A DNA stretch of 11,566 bases from DATKYV01 sp035528275 (GCA_035528275.1 DATKYV010000328.1:1-11566); one strand, 5' to 3'. Numbered from the stretch's first letter, positions 1-6,731 are shown. The notes: generated by a model from the letters alone, not told the origin. Numbers and translations are program-made.

Positions 1-343
1 GAACGTGGTCGAAAAAGCCTTTCTGCCAATACGGACCCGGAACATCCTTGTTCTTCAAAACCTCCGAGAGAGATCCTTTCAGGGCTTTCATCCACGATGA
101 AAGCCGCGGGGCGAGGGGCGAAAAGGCCGCAAACACATGCAGGTGATCCGGCATCAGGACATACCGTCCCACCAAGACTTTGCGTTTCAATGCCTCCTGC
201 GCAAATTCGATGAATGCTTCATGAACCTGCGAGTTCGCGAGCAGCGCGCGCCTGTCTTCGACGCATGCCGTCAGATAGTATACGGGACAATCCGTGTACA
301 GCCAGTTCAGCCTCCGCAAACGCGGCTTGTGTAGCACGCCCAT
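1..343 (-). CDS. REP-associated tyrosine transposase (RAYT, Y1_Tnp family), 3' end cut by the window edge
   Basis: I translated the reverse strand from an ATG at 341-343; the frame stays open for 114 codons to the window edge. The protein opens with the family-typical LRRLNWLYTDCPVYYLTACV stretch (about residues 9-28). It then carries the HUH metal-binding motif as MPDHLHVF (about residues 74-81) and ends near the edge with WQKGFFDHV, which in RAYTs lies just before the helix with the catalytic tyrosine. That tyrosine would lie beyond the edge, so activity cannot be judged. Enzymes of this family are single-strand nucleases thought to mobilise or maintain REP palindromes headed by GTAG. Such palindromes sit immediately upstream at 344-394. 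There is no Shine-Dalgarno before the ATG because the repeat occupies that position. The family call is firm; functionality is unknown. Confidence 0.85.
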   Translation of the reverse strand, partial: MGVLHKPRLRRLNWLYTDCPVYYLTACVEDRRALLANSQVHEAFIEFAQEALKRKVLVGRYVLMPDHLHVFAAFSPLAPRLSSWMKALKGSLSEVLKNKDVPGPYWQKGFFDHV

Positions 344-394
344 TGTAGCGTCGATCTCTGATCGACGAAACGGCGGTCAGAGACCGCCGCTACA
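344..394. repeat. BIME-like pair of GTAG-headed REP palindromes abutting the RAYT start
   Basis: Two perfect hairpins face each other: 349-367 (8 bp stem, TCT loop) and 371-389 (8 bp stem, AGA loop), separated by AAA. GTAG stands at 345-348 and its complement CTAC at 390-393, so the outer arms TGTAGCG and CGCTACA are also complementary. Read in the same orientation, the two units differ only at positions that change in pairs, so both stems stay perfect. A GTAG head followed by a hairpin is the published signature of REPs associated with RAYT proteins. The pair ends at the base next to the transposase ATG. Confidence 0.85.
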
Positions 395-734
395 GCGATT
401 CCTCGATAGATCTTCCGCTCTTCGTCCGTGATGCCGTGCAGTTCGTAAACCAGTTTGTCGATTTCGGCGTCGGTCGCGGCGATTTCGCGGTCTAATTCAG
501 TAGCGCCCACCTTCAGGTGGGCAGGTTTTGACGTCCCACCCATTGTGAGGTGGGCACGGGCTGGAGATGCCGACCTGAAGGTCGGCGCTACAGCTTCCTC
601 TTATTCAACTCCAGCATCCGCGCGACCAGCGCCACCATGCGGTGGACCCGGGCTTTGGCGGCCCCGGAATCTGAAACAGGCTTTTGCAGACTTGCCGCGA
701 ATGTCCCAAGGAAAGCAGCCAAGTGGCGCTCCAT
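394..734 (-). pseudogene. Remnant of the C-terminal end of a DNA methyltransferase or type IIG restriction enzyme, split by a repeat
   Basis: On the minus strand, 592-734 encodes a 48-residue reading ending in ARVHRMVALVARMLELNKRK. At 394-499 a second stretch reads ELDREIAATDAEIDKLVYEL, followed by HGITDEERKI. Together they match, from memory, the C-terminal tail common in Eco57I/TaqI-type N6-adenine methylases: a helix with MVxLVxRML, then a helix with ATDxEIDxLVYELYGLTxEE. A GTAG-headed repeat at 500-591 separates the halves. Its GTAG creates an immediate TAG stop (588-590), and the two halves are in different frames. An in-frame TAG lies just upstream of the ATG at 732-734, and the 3' end runs into the repeat at 344-394. 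The catalytic and target-recognition domains are absent. I regard this as a dead fragment, with moderate confidence in the family. Confidence 0.6.
500..591. repeat. Second BIME-like GTAG repeat pair, inserted in the methylase remnant
   Basis: The outer units are GTAG (500-503) plus a hairpin at 505-522, and an inverted copy with a hairpin at 569-586 plus CTAC (588-591). In the same orientation the two 23-base units differ at only two positions, and the changes are complementary, so both stems stay perfect. A third, looser hairpin (535-540 pairing with 549-554) lies in the middle. The head is the same as in the pair at 344-394 but the stem is different, so two REP subtypes sit within 250 bases of one RAYT. 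Confidence 0.8.
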
Positions 735-847
735 TCGCTATGGAGTTACGTATGCAGAGTGTAATCGCTTGATCGCGGGGATTCAACCAGGCTTGTATTG
801 CTTGGTCAAAGTGGGGGGTCGCTTTGTTGCACTCGGGAAACTGATTC

Positions 848-1822
848 TCAGCGGAGGTATTTCATCCCGTAAAGCCACTTTTCACCGGCGAGGAAATCGG
901 CGCGGCGCCGGACCTCGGCCTTCTGCTCGAGATTCTGCGCGCCCGCCATGTAGGGGCACACGACGGTGACGATCTCGCCCACATCCAGCATCATCGGCAG
1001 GCAGACCGCCAAGCCACCCTTCGAAATGTTTTCGGTCTTGACGACATGCTCCTGGCCCTGGTGATTGCGCACCAGGACCGAGAGCTTGAGGGCCACACGC
1101 CGATGGACACGCCTCTCGATGCCTTCATCCCTCTTCGCCGCCGGTGGGGGGGAAGGGGCCGGCTGGGAAGGTGGCGGATCTGCGGGCCCACCCCCGGGCA
1201 TCGAGGCGTAGGCCCAGGGAGAGTGCTGAGCGCACACATCGCAAGGTTTCTGGAGCACGCCGGTGGAATCCAGGATGGTGACCTCCATCATCGTCAAGAC
1301 GCTGAGGGCCTGCTTGCCGCAACCTTGACACTTGAGAAGGGCCCCGGCCTGCGAGTCCTGGTCAGGGAGGGGAGGGGGAAAATCGATGCCCCAGATATTG
1401 CGCCCCTCGTCCAGGCACTCCACGCCCCACTCGGAAGCTCCTTCGGCGGCCAAGCGCGTCGCCCCCACCACGCGAAAATCGGCTTCGGTGTAGTTTTGCA
1501 GGTTGACGATGCGAAGGGCGTCGTCTGCGGCCACCCGGTGTTTGAGGGCGATGCGGGCCCCGGCGCGGTTCACCTCGACGGTATAGGAATCTTCAGTGAA
1601 TCCGGACCCGTGGGCGCCGAAGGCGATGACCCGGATGGGAATGGTCACCAGGAGTCTCTCCGTTCCTCGCCTTTCGGCTCCGCTCATTTCGTTACGGATA
1701 TCGGCATTTTTGGATCGTTCGGTGAGCTTGAATTCAGACCCAGGGCAGGGGGCCGGGTCGGAGCCAAGCGGCGGAGCGGCAGCGCGTTTTCCCTGACCGA
1801 CCGGTAGGTCGAGAAGCCTCAA
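848..1822 (-). CDS. Tandem PilZ-domain protein with a central four-cysteine knuckle
   Basis: A 324-residue soluble protein with no signal peptide or membrane segment. A first PilZ-like domain covers about residues 49-145, with an RxxxR motif (R52-R56) but a degraded second motif (E83-x-N85-x-x-G88 instead of D/N-x-S-x-x-G). Residues 165-197 hold two CxxC pairs (C165/C168 and C194/C197), probably a zinc knuckle. A Pro-rich linker (about 209-228) leads to a second PilZ domain (about 235-310) with intact arginines around 237-242 and N265-x-S267-x-x-G270. PilZ domains bind cyclic di-GMP through these residues, so the C-terminal copy is the likelier sensor. The TTG start at 1822 has an AAGGA seven bases upstream. 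An internal ATG at 1687 is the alternative; it lacks a ribosome site and would drop a poorly ordered N-terminus. The gene is divergent from the fatty-acid cluster. Its target is unknown. Confidence 0.72.
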   Translation of the reverse strand: MRLLDLPVGQGKRAAAPPLGSDPAPCPGSEFKLTERSKNADIRNEMSGAERRGTERLLVTIPIRVIAFGAHGSGFTEDSYTVEVNRAGARIALKHRVAADDALRIVNLQNYTEADFRVVGATRLAAEGASEWGVECLDEGRNIWGIDFPPPLPDQDSQAGALLKCQGCGKQALSVLTMMEVTILDSTGVLQKPCDVCAQHSPWAYASMPGGGPADPPPSQPAPSPPPAAKRDEGIERRVHRRVALKLSVLVRNHQGQEHVVKTENISKGGLAVCLPMMLDVGEIVTVVCPYMAGAQNLEQKAEVRRRADFLAGEKWLYGMKYLR

Positions 1823-1844
1823 GTCCTTGTCCTTTGCGCGTTTG

Positions 1845-1872
1845 TTGACAATTTTGCGGCCCCGGTTATAAT
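1845..1872 (+). promoter_or_regulatory. Perfect-consensus sigma-70 promoter of the yceD-fab cluster
   Basis: TTGACA at 1845-1850 and TATAAT at 1867-1872 are both exact consensus hexamers with a 16 bp spacer. Transcription would start near 1879, about 20 bases before the GTG of yceD. The sequence is AT-rich against a GC-rich background, which makes chance unlikely. Confidence 0.85.
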
Positions 1873-1898
1873 TAAGGTTTTGGGTTGATGAGGCCGCG

Positions 1899-2414
1899 GT
1901 GCTGATTACCGTACAGGAACTCGAGCTTCATCGGATCGCAGTCTCGAAGACCTACGCCGCGGACGAACTCGACTACCACGGAGCGGAGTTCCGGCAGGTT
2001 GGACCGCTCGATGTGGACGTGGTGGCGGAGCTCGCGGATGCGGAGATTCGGATTCAAGGAAGTCTTCGGACCCGTCTGGAATCGGCCTGCGACCGCTGCT
2101 TGGGAAAGGTCGAAATCCCCGTGGCGCGCAATTTCGACCTGCAATACCGGCCGATGAGAACGATCGCGCGCGAAGAAGAGGTCAAAGTCCCCACGGACGA
2201 GTTGGACGTGGGATTCTTCTCCGGCGACGGAGTGGTGCTGGCCGACGTGGTGGCCGAACAGGTTATCCTTTCGGTTCCCATGAAAGTGGTCTGTCGGCCG
2301 GACTGCCGTGGCCTGTGTCCGGTGTGCGGCGTTGACCGGAACCGGGAGGCTTGCCAGTGCCAGTGCCCGCCCGCTCGGCCGGATTCGCCCTTCGCATCGC
2401 TGCTGGAAGATTGA
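1899..2414 (+). CDS. yceD: YceD/DUF177 family protein
   Basis: A 171-residue member of the DUF177/YceD family, which sits upstream of rpmF in many bacteria. YceD has been linked to 23S rRNA processing and ribosome assembly, but its biochemical role is poorly defined. Visible marks are an N-terminal conserved half, the CDRC pair (C64/C67) and a cysteine-rich C-terminus with C132, C136, C140-x-x-C143 and C152/C154/C156, including the typical CRGLCPVCG segment. These cysteines probably bind zinc. The start is GTG with a short GAGG-type ribosome site five bases upstream. An upstream ATG (1888) is excluded because it reaches a TGA after five codons. It is the first gene of the fatty-acid cluster, about 20 bases downstream of the predicted transcription start. 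Confidence 0.88.
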   Translation: MLITVQELELHRIAVSKTYAADELDYHGAEFRQVGPLDVDVVAELADAEIRIQGSLRTRLESACDRCLGKVEIPVARNFDLQYRPMRTIAREEEVKVPTDELDVGFFSGDGVVLADVVAEQVILSVPMKVVCRPDCRGLCPVCGVDRNREACQCQCPPARPDSPFASLLED

Positions 2415-2481
2415 GGAGTCAGGACCGGGGGATTCCAGGGGACAACGCCGGTTCTTGCTCGAGCGAACCGCGAGAATCCGC

Positions 2482-2497
2482 TCCGTCAGTTGACGGA
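2482..2497. repeat. Palindrome TCCGTCAGTTGACGGA, copy 1 of a local family
   Basis: A 7 bp perfect arm around GT, in the yceD-rpmF spacer. Near-identical 16-base palindromes occur at 6716-6731 and 10969-10984, and a divergent one at 2569-2584. Confidence 0.75.
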
Positions 2498-2568
2498 CCT
2501 GCTGGATTGCAGATTAGGAAGGCCAGGAGGGCGCGGAGGGTTTTGCGCGCGGCCATCCTGAAGCCCGG

Positions 2569-2584
2569 CCCGTCAATCGACGGG
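2569..2584. repeat. Divergent palindrome CCCGTCAATCGACGGG in front of rpmF
   Basis: A 6 bp perfect arm with an AATC loop, 15 bases before the rpmF start. It matches the TCCGTCAGYTGACGGA family at 12 of 16 positions. Because the outermost pair is changed on both sides (T-A to C-G), the hairpin is kept. It may be an independent hairpin, so family membership is tentative. The two palindromes bracket an otherwise featureless spacer (2415-2599) with no clear terminator. Confidence 0.5.
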
Positions 2585-2599
2585 TAGAAAGAAGCATTC

Positions 2600-2785
2600 A
2601 TGGCGAACCCTAAACGACGACATTCCAAGGCGCGGCGCAACCGGCGGCGGGCGCACGATCATTTGACTCCCTGCACCCTCGCCGAGTGCCCGCACTGCCA
2701 CGAACCCAAGCTTCCTCATCAGGCCTGCCCGCATTGTGGGTATTACCGCGGGCGCGAAGCGGTGCTTGTGGGAGAATCAGCCTGA
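2600..2785 (+). CDS. rpmF: 50S ribosomal protein L32
   Basis: A 61-residue protein of the usual L32 length. The N-terminus, MANPKRRHSKARRNRRRAHD, is the strongly basic rRNA-binding region of the family. It is followed by a zinc ribbon formed by C30-x-x-C33 and C43-x-x-C46, so this is the zinc-binding C+ form. L32 belongs to the large ribosomal subunit. Its place between yceD and plsX is conserved across many phyla and couples ribosome and membrane-lipid synthesis in one transcript. The ribosome site is weak (AGAAAGAAG just upstream of the ATG), with a small hairpin immediately before it at 2569-2584. Confidence 0.96.
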   Translation: MANPKRRHSKARRNRRRAHDHLTPCTLAECPHCHEPKLPHQACPHCGYYRGREAVLVGESA

Positions 2786-2788
2786 GCT

Positions 2789-2807
2789 CCCCCGGCAAGG
2801 CCGGGGG
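2789..2807 (+). promoter_or_regulatory. GC hairpin after rpmF, possible attenuator or processing stem
   Basis: An 8 bp perfect stem, CCCCCGGC pairing with GCCGGGGG around an AAG loop, starts four bases after the rpmF stop. No T-run follows, so it is not a standard intrinsic terminator. It could stabilise the upstream mRNA 3' end or slow transcription into plsX. Confidence 0.4.
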
Positions 2808-2880
2808 CCGGCTGTGCAGCCCCTGACCGGCGCGGAGGTTTGCACCGGCGGGGCCCGTTCCGCTCAATGACCGGATTGCC

Positions 2881-3891
2881 ATGCGACGCATCGCTGTAGA
2901 TGCCATGGGCTCTGACGCGGCGCCCGGACCGGAAGTGGACGGCGCGGTTCAGGCAGCAAAGGAGCGGATTGCCGAGGTCCTGCTGGTGGGGCCGGAGGAG
3001 GCTCTGCGGCAGGAGCTGGCGCGGCGCGGCGCGCAGCGGCTGGGCATCGAAGTGGTCCACGCCAGCGAAGTGGTGACCATGGAGGATGCGGCGGCCAAGG
3101 CCTTCCGGCGCAAGCGAGACTCCTCGATTCGCGTGGCGGCGCGCCTGGTTCGGGAAGGAAAAGTGGACGGGCTGATCAGCGCCGGCAACACCGGGGCGGT
3201 GATGACCACCGCGAAAATCGTGCTGGGTGCCCTGGAGGGAGTGGACCGGCCGGGCTTGGCGGCGGTGATGCCCAACTTCAAGGGCACGGCCACGGTGCTC
3301 CTTGACGTGGGGGCCACGGCGGTTTGCGAGCCCCACAACCTGGAGCAGTTTGCGGTGATGGGCGAGCTTTTTTATCGCGCCATCTTCGGCGTGGAGCGGC
3401 CGCGAGTGGGATTGCTTTCCAACGGGCAGGAGGAGCACAAAGGAACCGATTTGACCCGCGAGACGCACGCCCGTTTGAAGCAGTTGCCGCTGAACTACAT
3501 CGGCTATGTGGAGGGCCGGGACCTTCTGAACGGCCGCGTGGACGTGATGGTTGCTGACGGGTTTACCGGCAACGTGGTGCTGAAGACCAGTGAAGGCGTC
3601 GCCGAGGTCCTGGCCAGTCTGCTGAAGGAGACCCTCTCCAGCACGCTGACCGCCAAGGTGGGGTCGGTGCTGGCGCGGCGGGCCCTTCGGAACTTCAAGA
3701 AGCGCGTGGACTACTCGGAGTATGGCGGGGCGCCCCTGCTGGGGATTCGAGGCGTCTCCATCATCTGTCACGGCGGGTCGAACGCCAATGCCATCAAGAA
3801 CGCTATTCGCGTGGCGGCGGAATTCGCCGAAGGTAAAGTGAACGAAAAGATCGAGCGCGAGCTGGCCGGAGCCTCGCAAAGCCGGTCCTGA
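2881..3891 (+). CDS. plsX: Phosphate acyltransferase PlsX
   Basis: A 336-residue protein, the normal length for PlsX, which converts acyl-ACP plus phosphate to acyl-phosphate for PlsY in phospholipid synthesis. It is peripheral to the membrane. The start has the family form RRIAVDAMGSDAAPGPEVDG. Further family landmarks are an LLDVGAT segment near residue 140, VMVADGFTGNVVLKTSEG at about 222-239, and YGGAPLLGIRG starting at 281. The ATG is the only start that gives this N-terminus, although no good ribosome site precedes it. It lies in the expected place between rpmF and fabH. A 95-base spacer with a GC hairpin separates it from rpmF, so expression may depend on read-through from the upstream promoter. 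Confidence 0.96.
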   Translation: MRRIAVDAMGSDAAPGPEVDGAVQAAKERIAEVLLVGPEEALRQELARRGAQRLGIEVVHASEVVTMEDAAAKAFRRKRDSSIRVAARLVREGKVDGLISAGNTGAVMTTAKIVLGALEGVDRPGLAAVMPNFKGTATVLLDVGATAVCEPHNLEQFAVMGELFYRAIFGVERPRVGLLSNGQEEHKGTDLTRETHARLKQLPLNYIGYVEGRDLLNGRVDVMVADGFTGNVVLKTSEGVAEVLASLLKETLSSTLTAKVGSVLARRALRNFKKRVDYSEYGGAPLLGIRGVSIICHGGSNANAIKNAIRVAAEFAEGKVNEKIERELAGASQSRS

Positions 3892-3989
3892 AATCTGAGA
3901 CCGGCAGCCTCCGGACTTCTGCGGCGAAGGCGCGGATTGAGCGGCCGGACGCCGTTGAGAAGGCTTCGCGGCTGTTCCAAGGAGCAAGC

Positions 3990-4970
3990 ATGGTTGCGGC
4001 AGGGATTCTGGGGACCGGCGCGGCGCTGCCGGAAAAAGTGATCTCCAATTACGATCTGGAGAAGCTGGTCGATACCTCCGACAAATGGATCACCGACCGG
4101 ACCGGAATCAAGGAACGCCGCCAGGCCGCCCCCCACGAAACCACTTCCACCCTGTCCGTGCAGGCATCGCGCAAGGCGCTGGAGATGGCGGGCATCGGGC
4201 CCAGGGATTTGGACCTGATCATCTGCTCGACCATTTCGCCGGACATGCCGTTGCCTTCCACGGCCGCGTTCATCCAGCGCGACTTGGGCGCGCAGGGCTG
4301 CTACGCCTTTGACCTGGCGGCCGCCTGCTCGGGTTTCCTGTTCGGGCTGAGCGTCGCCGATCAGTTCATCAAGACGGGGAGAGCCAAGCACATCCTGCTG
4401 GTCGGCGCAGAGCTGCTGTCGCGCTACTTGGACTACACAGACCGAGCCACGTGCGTCATCTTCGGGGACGGCGTGGCCGCCGGAGTGCTGGGTCCGGTGG
4501 CTCCGCCCTCGGGAATCCTCGCCGAGGAAATGCACACCGAAGGGGCCTATGCCGACCACCTCTACATCCCTGCGGGCGGCACCGCGAAGCCCGCCAGCTG
4601 CGCAACGGTGGAGGGTCGCGAACACTTCATCAAGATGCGCGGCAACGAGCTCTTCAAAGTCGCGGTGCGCAACATGGAGGAGGTTTCGCGGCGAGTGCTG
4701 GAGAAGGGCGGGACTTGCCCCGATCAGATCTCGCTTCTTATCCCTCACCAGGCCAACCAGCGCATTACCGATGCGGTTCGCGAGCGCCTGGGAATGAGTC
4801 CCGAAAAGGTTTACTCCAATATCGCCCGCGTTGGGAACACTTCATCGGCCTCGATTCCCATCTGCCTGGATGAGTGCGTCCGCAGCGGGCGGATCAAGCG
4901 AGGCGACCTGATCCTGATGACCGCCCTCGGAGCCGGAGTGACCTGGGGCGCCGTGCTGATGCGGTGGTGA
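3990..4970 (+). CDS. fabH: 3-oxoacyl-ACP synthase III (FabH)
   Basis: A 326-residue beta-ketoacyl-ACP synthase III, which condenses acetyl-CoA (or another short acyl-CoA) with malonyl-ACP to start fatty-acid synthesis. The Cys-His-Asn triad is intact: C113 in AAACSGF, H253 in IPHQAN and N283 in VGNTSSASIP. The N-terminal WITDRTGIKERR segment and the C-terminal GAGVTWGAVLMRW are typical. An AAGGAG five bases before the ATG supports the start. It follows plsX by 98 bases and precedes fabD by 24. The acyl-CoA preference (straight or branched) cannot be read reliably from the sequence. Confidence 0.96.
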   Translation: MVAAGILGTGAALPEKVISNYDLEKLVDTSDKWITDRTGIKERRQAAPHETTSTLSVQASRKALEMAGIGPRDLDLIICSTISPDMPLPSTAAFIQRDLGAQGCYAFDLAAACSGFLFGLSVADQFIKTGRAKHILLVGAELLSRYLDYTDRATCVIFGDGVAAGVLGPVAPPSGILAEEMHTEGAYADHLYIPAGGTAKPASCATVEGREHFIKMRGNELFKVAVRNMEEVSRRVLEKGGTCPDQISLLIPHQANQRITDAVRERLGMSPEKVYSNIARVGNTSSASIPICLDECVRSGRIKRGDLILMTALGAGVTWGAVLMRW

Positions 4971-4994
4971 GAGCGCCGGGCTTTCGAAGGTTTT

Positions 4995-5939
4995 TTGCCG
5001 AAAATAGCATTCATTTTTCCCGGTCAAGGTTCTCAGTATCCCGGCATGGGTCGGGAACTGGCCGAGTCTTTTGCGTCCGCGCGTCGGGTGTTCGACGAGG
5101 CGGACCGCGCGGCGGGTTTCAGCCTGTCGAAGCTGTGCTTTGAAGGTCCGGCGGAAGAGCTTCAACTCACCGCCAACACCCAGCCGGCAATTCTGACCGC
5201 GTCCGTGGCCGCCGCCGAAGTTTTGCGTGAGAAGGGTATTCGTCCCGATTACGTGGCGGGGCACAGCCTGGGCGAATACTCGGCGCTGGTGGCGGCGGGA
5301 AGCCTCCGGTTGGCCGACGCCGTCCGCCTGGTCCGCAAGCGCGGCCAGTACATGCAGGAGGCGGTGCCGGTCGGCGTGGGCGCCATGGCCGCGATCCTGG
5401 GAATCGAGCCGGGGGTGGTGGACGAGGTTTGCCGGGAGGCGGCGCAGGGCGAAATCGTCTCGCCGGCAAATCTCAACTCCCCGGGCCAGGTGGTGATCGC
5501 CGGCAACGCGGCGGCGGTGGCGAGGGCGGTTGAGTTGGCGAAGGCGCGCGGGGCCCGGCGCGCCATGACGCTGAACGTCAGCGCCCCTTTCCATTGCGCG
5601 CTGATGAAACCGGCGGAGGAGCGCCTGGCGAAAGACCTGGAGCAGCTCGAAATTCCGGACCCGCAGGTGCCCCTGGTCAACAACGTTGACGCGGCGTTGG
5701 TTCGTTCGGGGGCGGCTGTGCGCGACGGCCTCAGACGCCAGGTGAGCGCCCCGGTGCGCTGGGAAGAATCCATGCGCCTGCTGCGCCGCGAGGGCGTGGA
5801 GATTTTCGTCGAGGCGGGACCGGGCAAAGTGCTTTGCGGACTGCTGCGGCAAATCGATCGCGAAGCGCAGAGTTGCCGCGTGGAGGACCTCGCCACGCTC
5901 GAGGAAGTGCTGGGAAAGCTCGGCGCGGCAGCCGCCTGA
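4995..5939 (+). CDS. fabD: Malonyl-CoA:ACP transacylase (FabD)
   Basis: A 314-residue enzyme that moves the malonyl group from CoA to ACP and so supplies the chain-extension unit. It starts with KIAFIFPGQGSQYPGMG, the classic N-terminus, and has the nucleophile in GHSLGEYSA (S91, next to H90). The substrate-carboxylate arginine is probably R116 in RKRGQYM, and the catalytic histidine is H200 in APFHCALM. The start codon is TTG, with AAGG four bases upstream. No ATG or GTG would give the conserved first residues, so TTG is the best choice. It is tightly spaced in the operon: 24 bases after fabH and 21 bases before fabG. Confidence 0.95.
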   Translation: MPKIAFIFPGQGSQYPGMGRELAESFASARRVFDEADRAAGFSLSKLCFEGPAEELQLTANTQPAILTASVAAAEVLREKGIRPDYVAGHSLGEYSALVAAGSLRLADAVRLVRKRGQYMQEAVPVGVGAMAAILGIEPGVVDEVCREAAQGEIVSPANLNSPGQVVIAGNAAAVARAVELAKARGARRAMTLNVSAPFHCALMKPAEERLAKDLEQLEIPDPQVPLVNNVDAALVRSGAAVRDGLRRQVSAPVRWEESMRLLRREGVEIFVEAGPGKVLCGLLRQIDREAQSCRVEDLATLEEVLGKLGAAAA

Positions 5940-5946
5940 GTGGATG

Positions 5947-5953
5947 AAGGAGG
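5947..5953 (+). promoter_or_regulatory. fabG ribosome binding site that decides the start
   Basis: AAGGAGG lies seven bases before ATG 5961. An in-frame GTG at 5940 would make the protein seven residues longer but would place this site inside the coding region, so ATG 5961 is preferred. Confidence 0.8.
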
Positions 5954-5960
5954 AGTTGCC

Positions 5961-6704
5961 ATGGGCTTCGAAGGGCGCGTGGCGTTCGTGACCGGCAGCG
6001 CGCAAGGCATCGGGAGAGCCATTGCCCTGGCGCTGGCGGAAGCGGGGTGCGATGTGGTCATCGCCGACGTGAATCCCGAGAAAATCGACTCCGTCGCCAA
6101 AGAGGTGGAAGGCCTGGGGAGGAAATCGCTGGCCCTCAAGCTGGACGTCTCCGATCCCGAGTCGGTGAAGGCCGGAGTGGCCAAAATCCTGGAAGCCTTC
6201 GGGAAGATCGACATCCTGGTGAACAATGCCGGAATCACTCGCGACGGGCTGGTCATGCGCATGAAGCCGGAGGATTGGTCGTTGGTCCTCCGCGTCAATC
6301 TTGACGGGACGTTCTACTGCACGCGAGCCGTTCTGCACGGCATGGTGAAGCAGCGATACGGAAGGATTGTGAACATCGCCTCCGTCGTGGCGCAGGCGGG
6401 GAACCCCGGCCAGGCGAACTACGTTGCCTCGAAGGGGGGCATCATCGGGCTGACCAAGGCGGTGGCGGCGGAAGTCGCCAGTCGAAATATCACGGTGAAC
6501 GCGGTGGCGCCGGGTTTCATCGCCACGGCAATGACGGAGAAGCTTCCCGACGAAGTGCGAACCCGGATGCTCAGCCTGATTCCGCTGGGCCGCATGGGGA
6601 CCGACCGGGATATCGCCTGCGGGGTGCGCTTTCTCGCCTCCGACGAGGCGAGCTACATCACCGGGCACGTGCTCAGCATCAACGGTGGAATGTACATGTC
6701 TTAA
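5961..6704 (+). CDS. fabG: 3-oxoacyl-ACP reductase (FabG)
   Basis: A 247-residue short-chain dehydrogenase that reduces 3-oxoacyl-ACP with NADPH, the first reduction of each elongation cycle. The Rossmann glycine motif TGSAQGIG is at 11-18 and NNAG at 88-91. The catalytic set is N113, S141 (NIASVV), Y154 and K158 (NYVASK). PGFIATAMT follows in the substrate loop, and the C-terminus SYITGHVLSINGGMYMS is typical of true FabG. With this motif set and its place between fabD and acpP, it is very likely the housekeeping FabG and not one of the many SDR paralogues. A strong ribosome site supports ATG 5961. Confidence 0.96.
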   Translation: MGFEGRVAFVTGSAQGIGRAIALALAEAGCDVVIADVNPEKIDSVAKEVEGLGRKSLALKLDVSDPESVKAGVAKILEAFGKIDILVNNAGITRDGLVMRMKPEDWSLVLRVNLDGTFYCTRAVLHGMVKQRYGRIVNIASVVAQAGNPGQANYVASKGGIIGLTKAVAAEVASRNITVNAVAPGFIATAMTEKLPDEVRTRMLSLIPLGRMGTDRDIACGVRFLASDEASYITGHVLSINGGMYMS

Positions 6705-6715
6705 TGGCGTTCCAA

Positions 6716-6731
6716 TCCGTCAGCTGACGGA
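6716..6731. repeat. Palindrome TCCGTCAGCTGACGGA, copy 2
   Basis: A perfect 16 bp palindrome 12 bases after the fabG stop, identical to the copy at 10969-10984. It has no T-run, so it is a weak terminator candidate at best. It sits between fabG and the separate acpP promoter. Confidence 0.8.

Noticed and set aside
307..543. 78-codon minus-strand frame as a real small gene
   Set aside because: It begins inside one repeat pair, reads through the methylase fragment and ends across the other repeat pair and the transposase start, so only its middle is ancestral coding sequence.
344..591. CRISPR array
   Set aside because: The repeated units are inverted pairs with GTAG heads and two different stems, not direct repeats with unique spacers; no cas gene is present.
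1046..1807. 253-codon plus-strand frame across the PilZ gene
   Set aside because: It is antisense to a protein with clear PilZ and CxxC motifs; the reading itself shows no family features.
2419..2640. 73-codon minus-strand frame in the yceD-rpmF spacer
   Set aside because: It overlaps the start of rpmF, contains translated palindromes and has no ribosome site or known motif.
2743..3987. 414-codon open frame antisense to plsX
   Set aside because: It mirrors plsX, has no recognisable domain, and includes the rpmF-plsX spacer without a start signal.
5940..5960. GTG 5940 as the fabG start
   Set aside because: It would place the AAGGAGG ribosome site inside the coding region; ATG 5961 has ideal spacing and gives the normal FabG N-terminus.
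4842..6668. 608-codon open frame on the minus strand opposite fabH, fabD and fabG
   Set aside because: It is fully antisense to three clear enzymes. The translation is Arg/His/Gly-rich without domain motifs, as expected from high-GC third positions.
6716..6731. Rho-independent terminator after fabG
   Set aside because: The palindrome has no T-run after it, and identical copies occur elsewhere as part of a repeat family.
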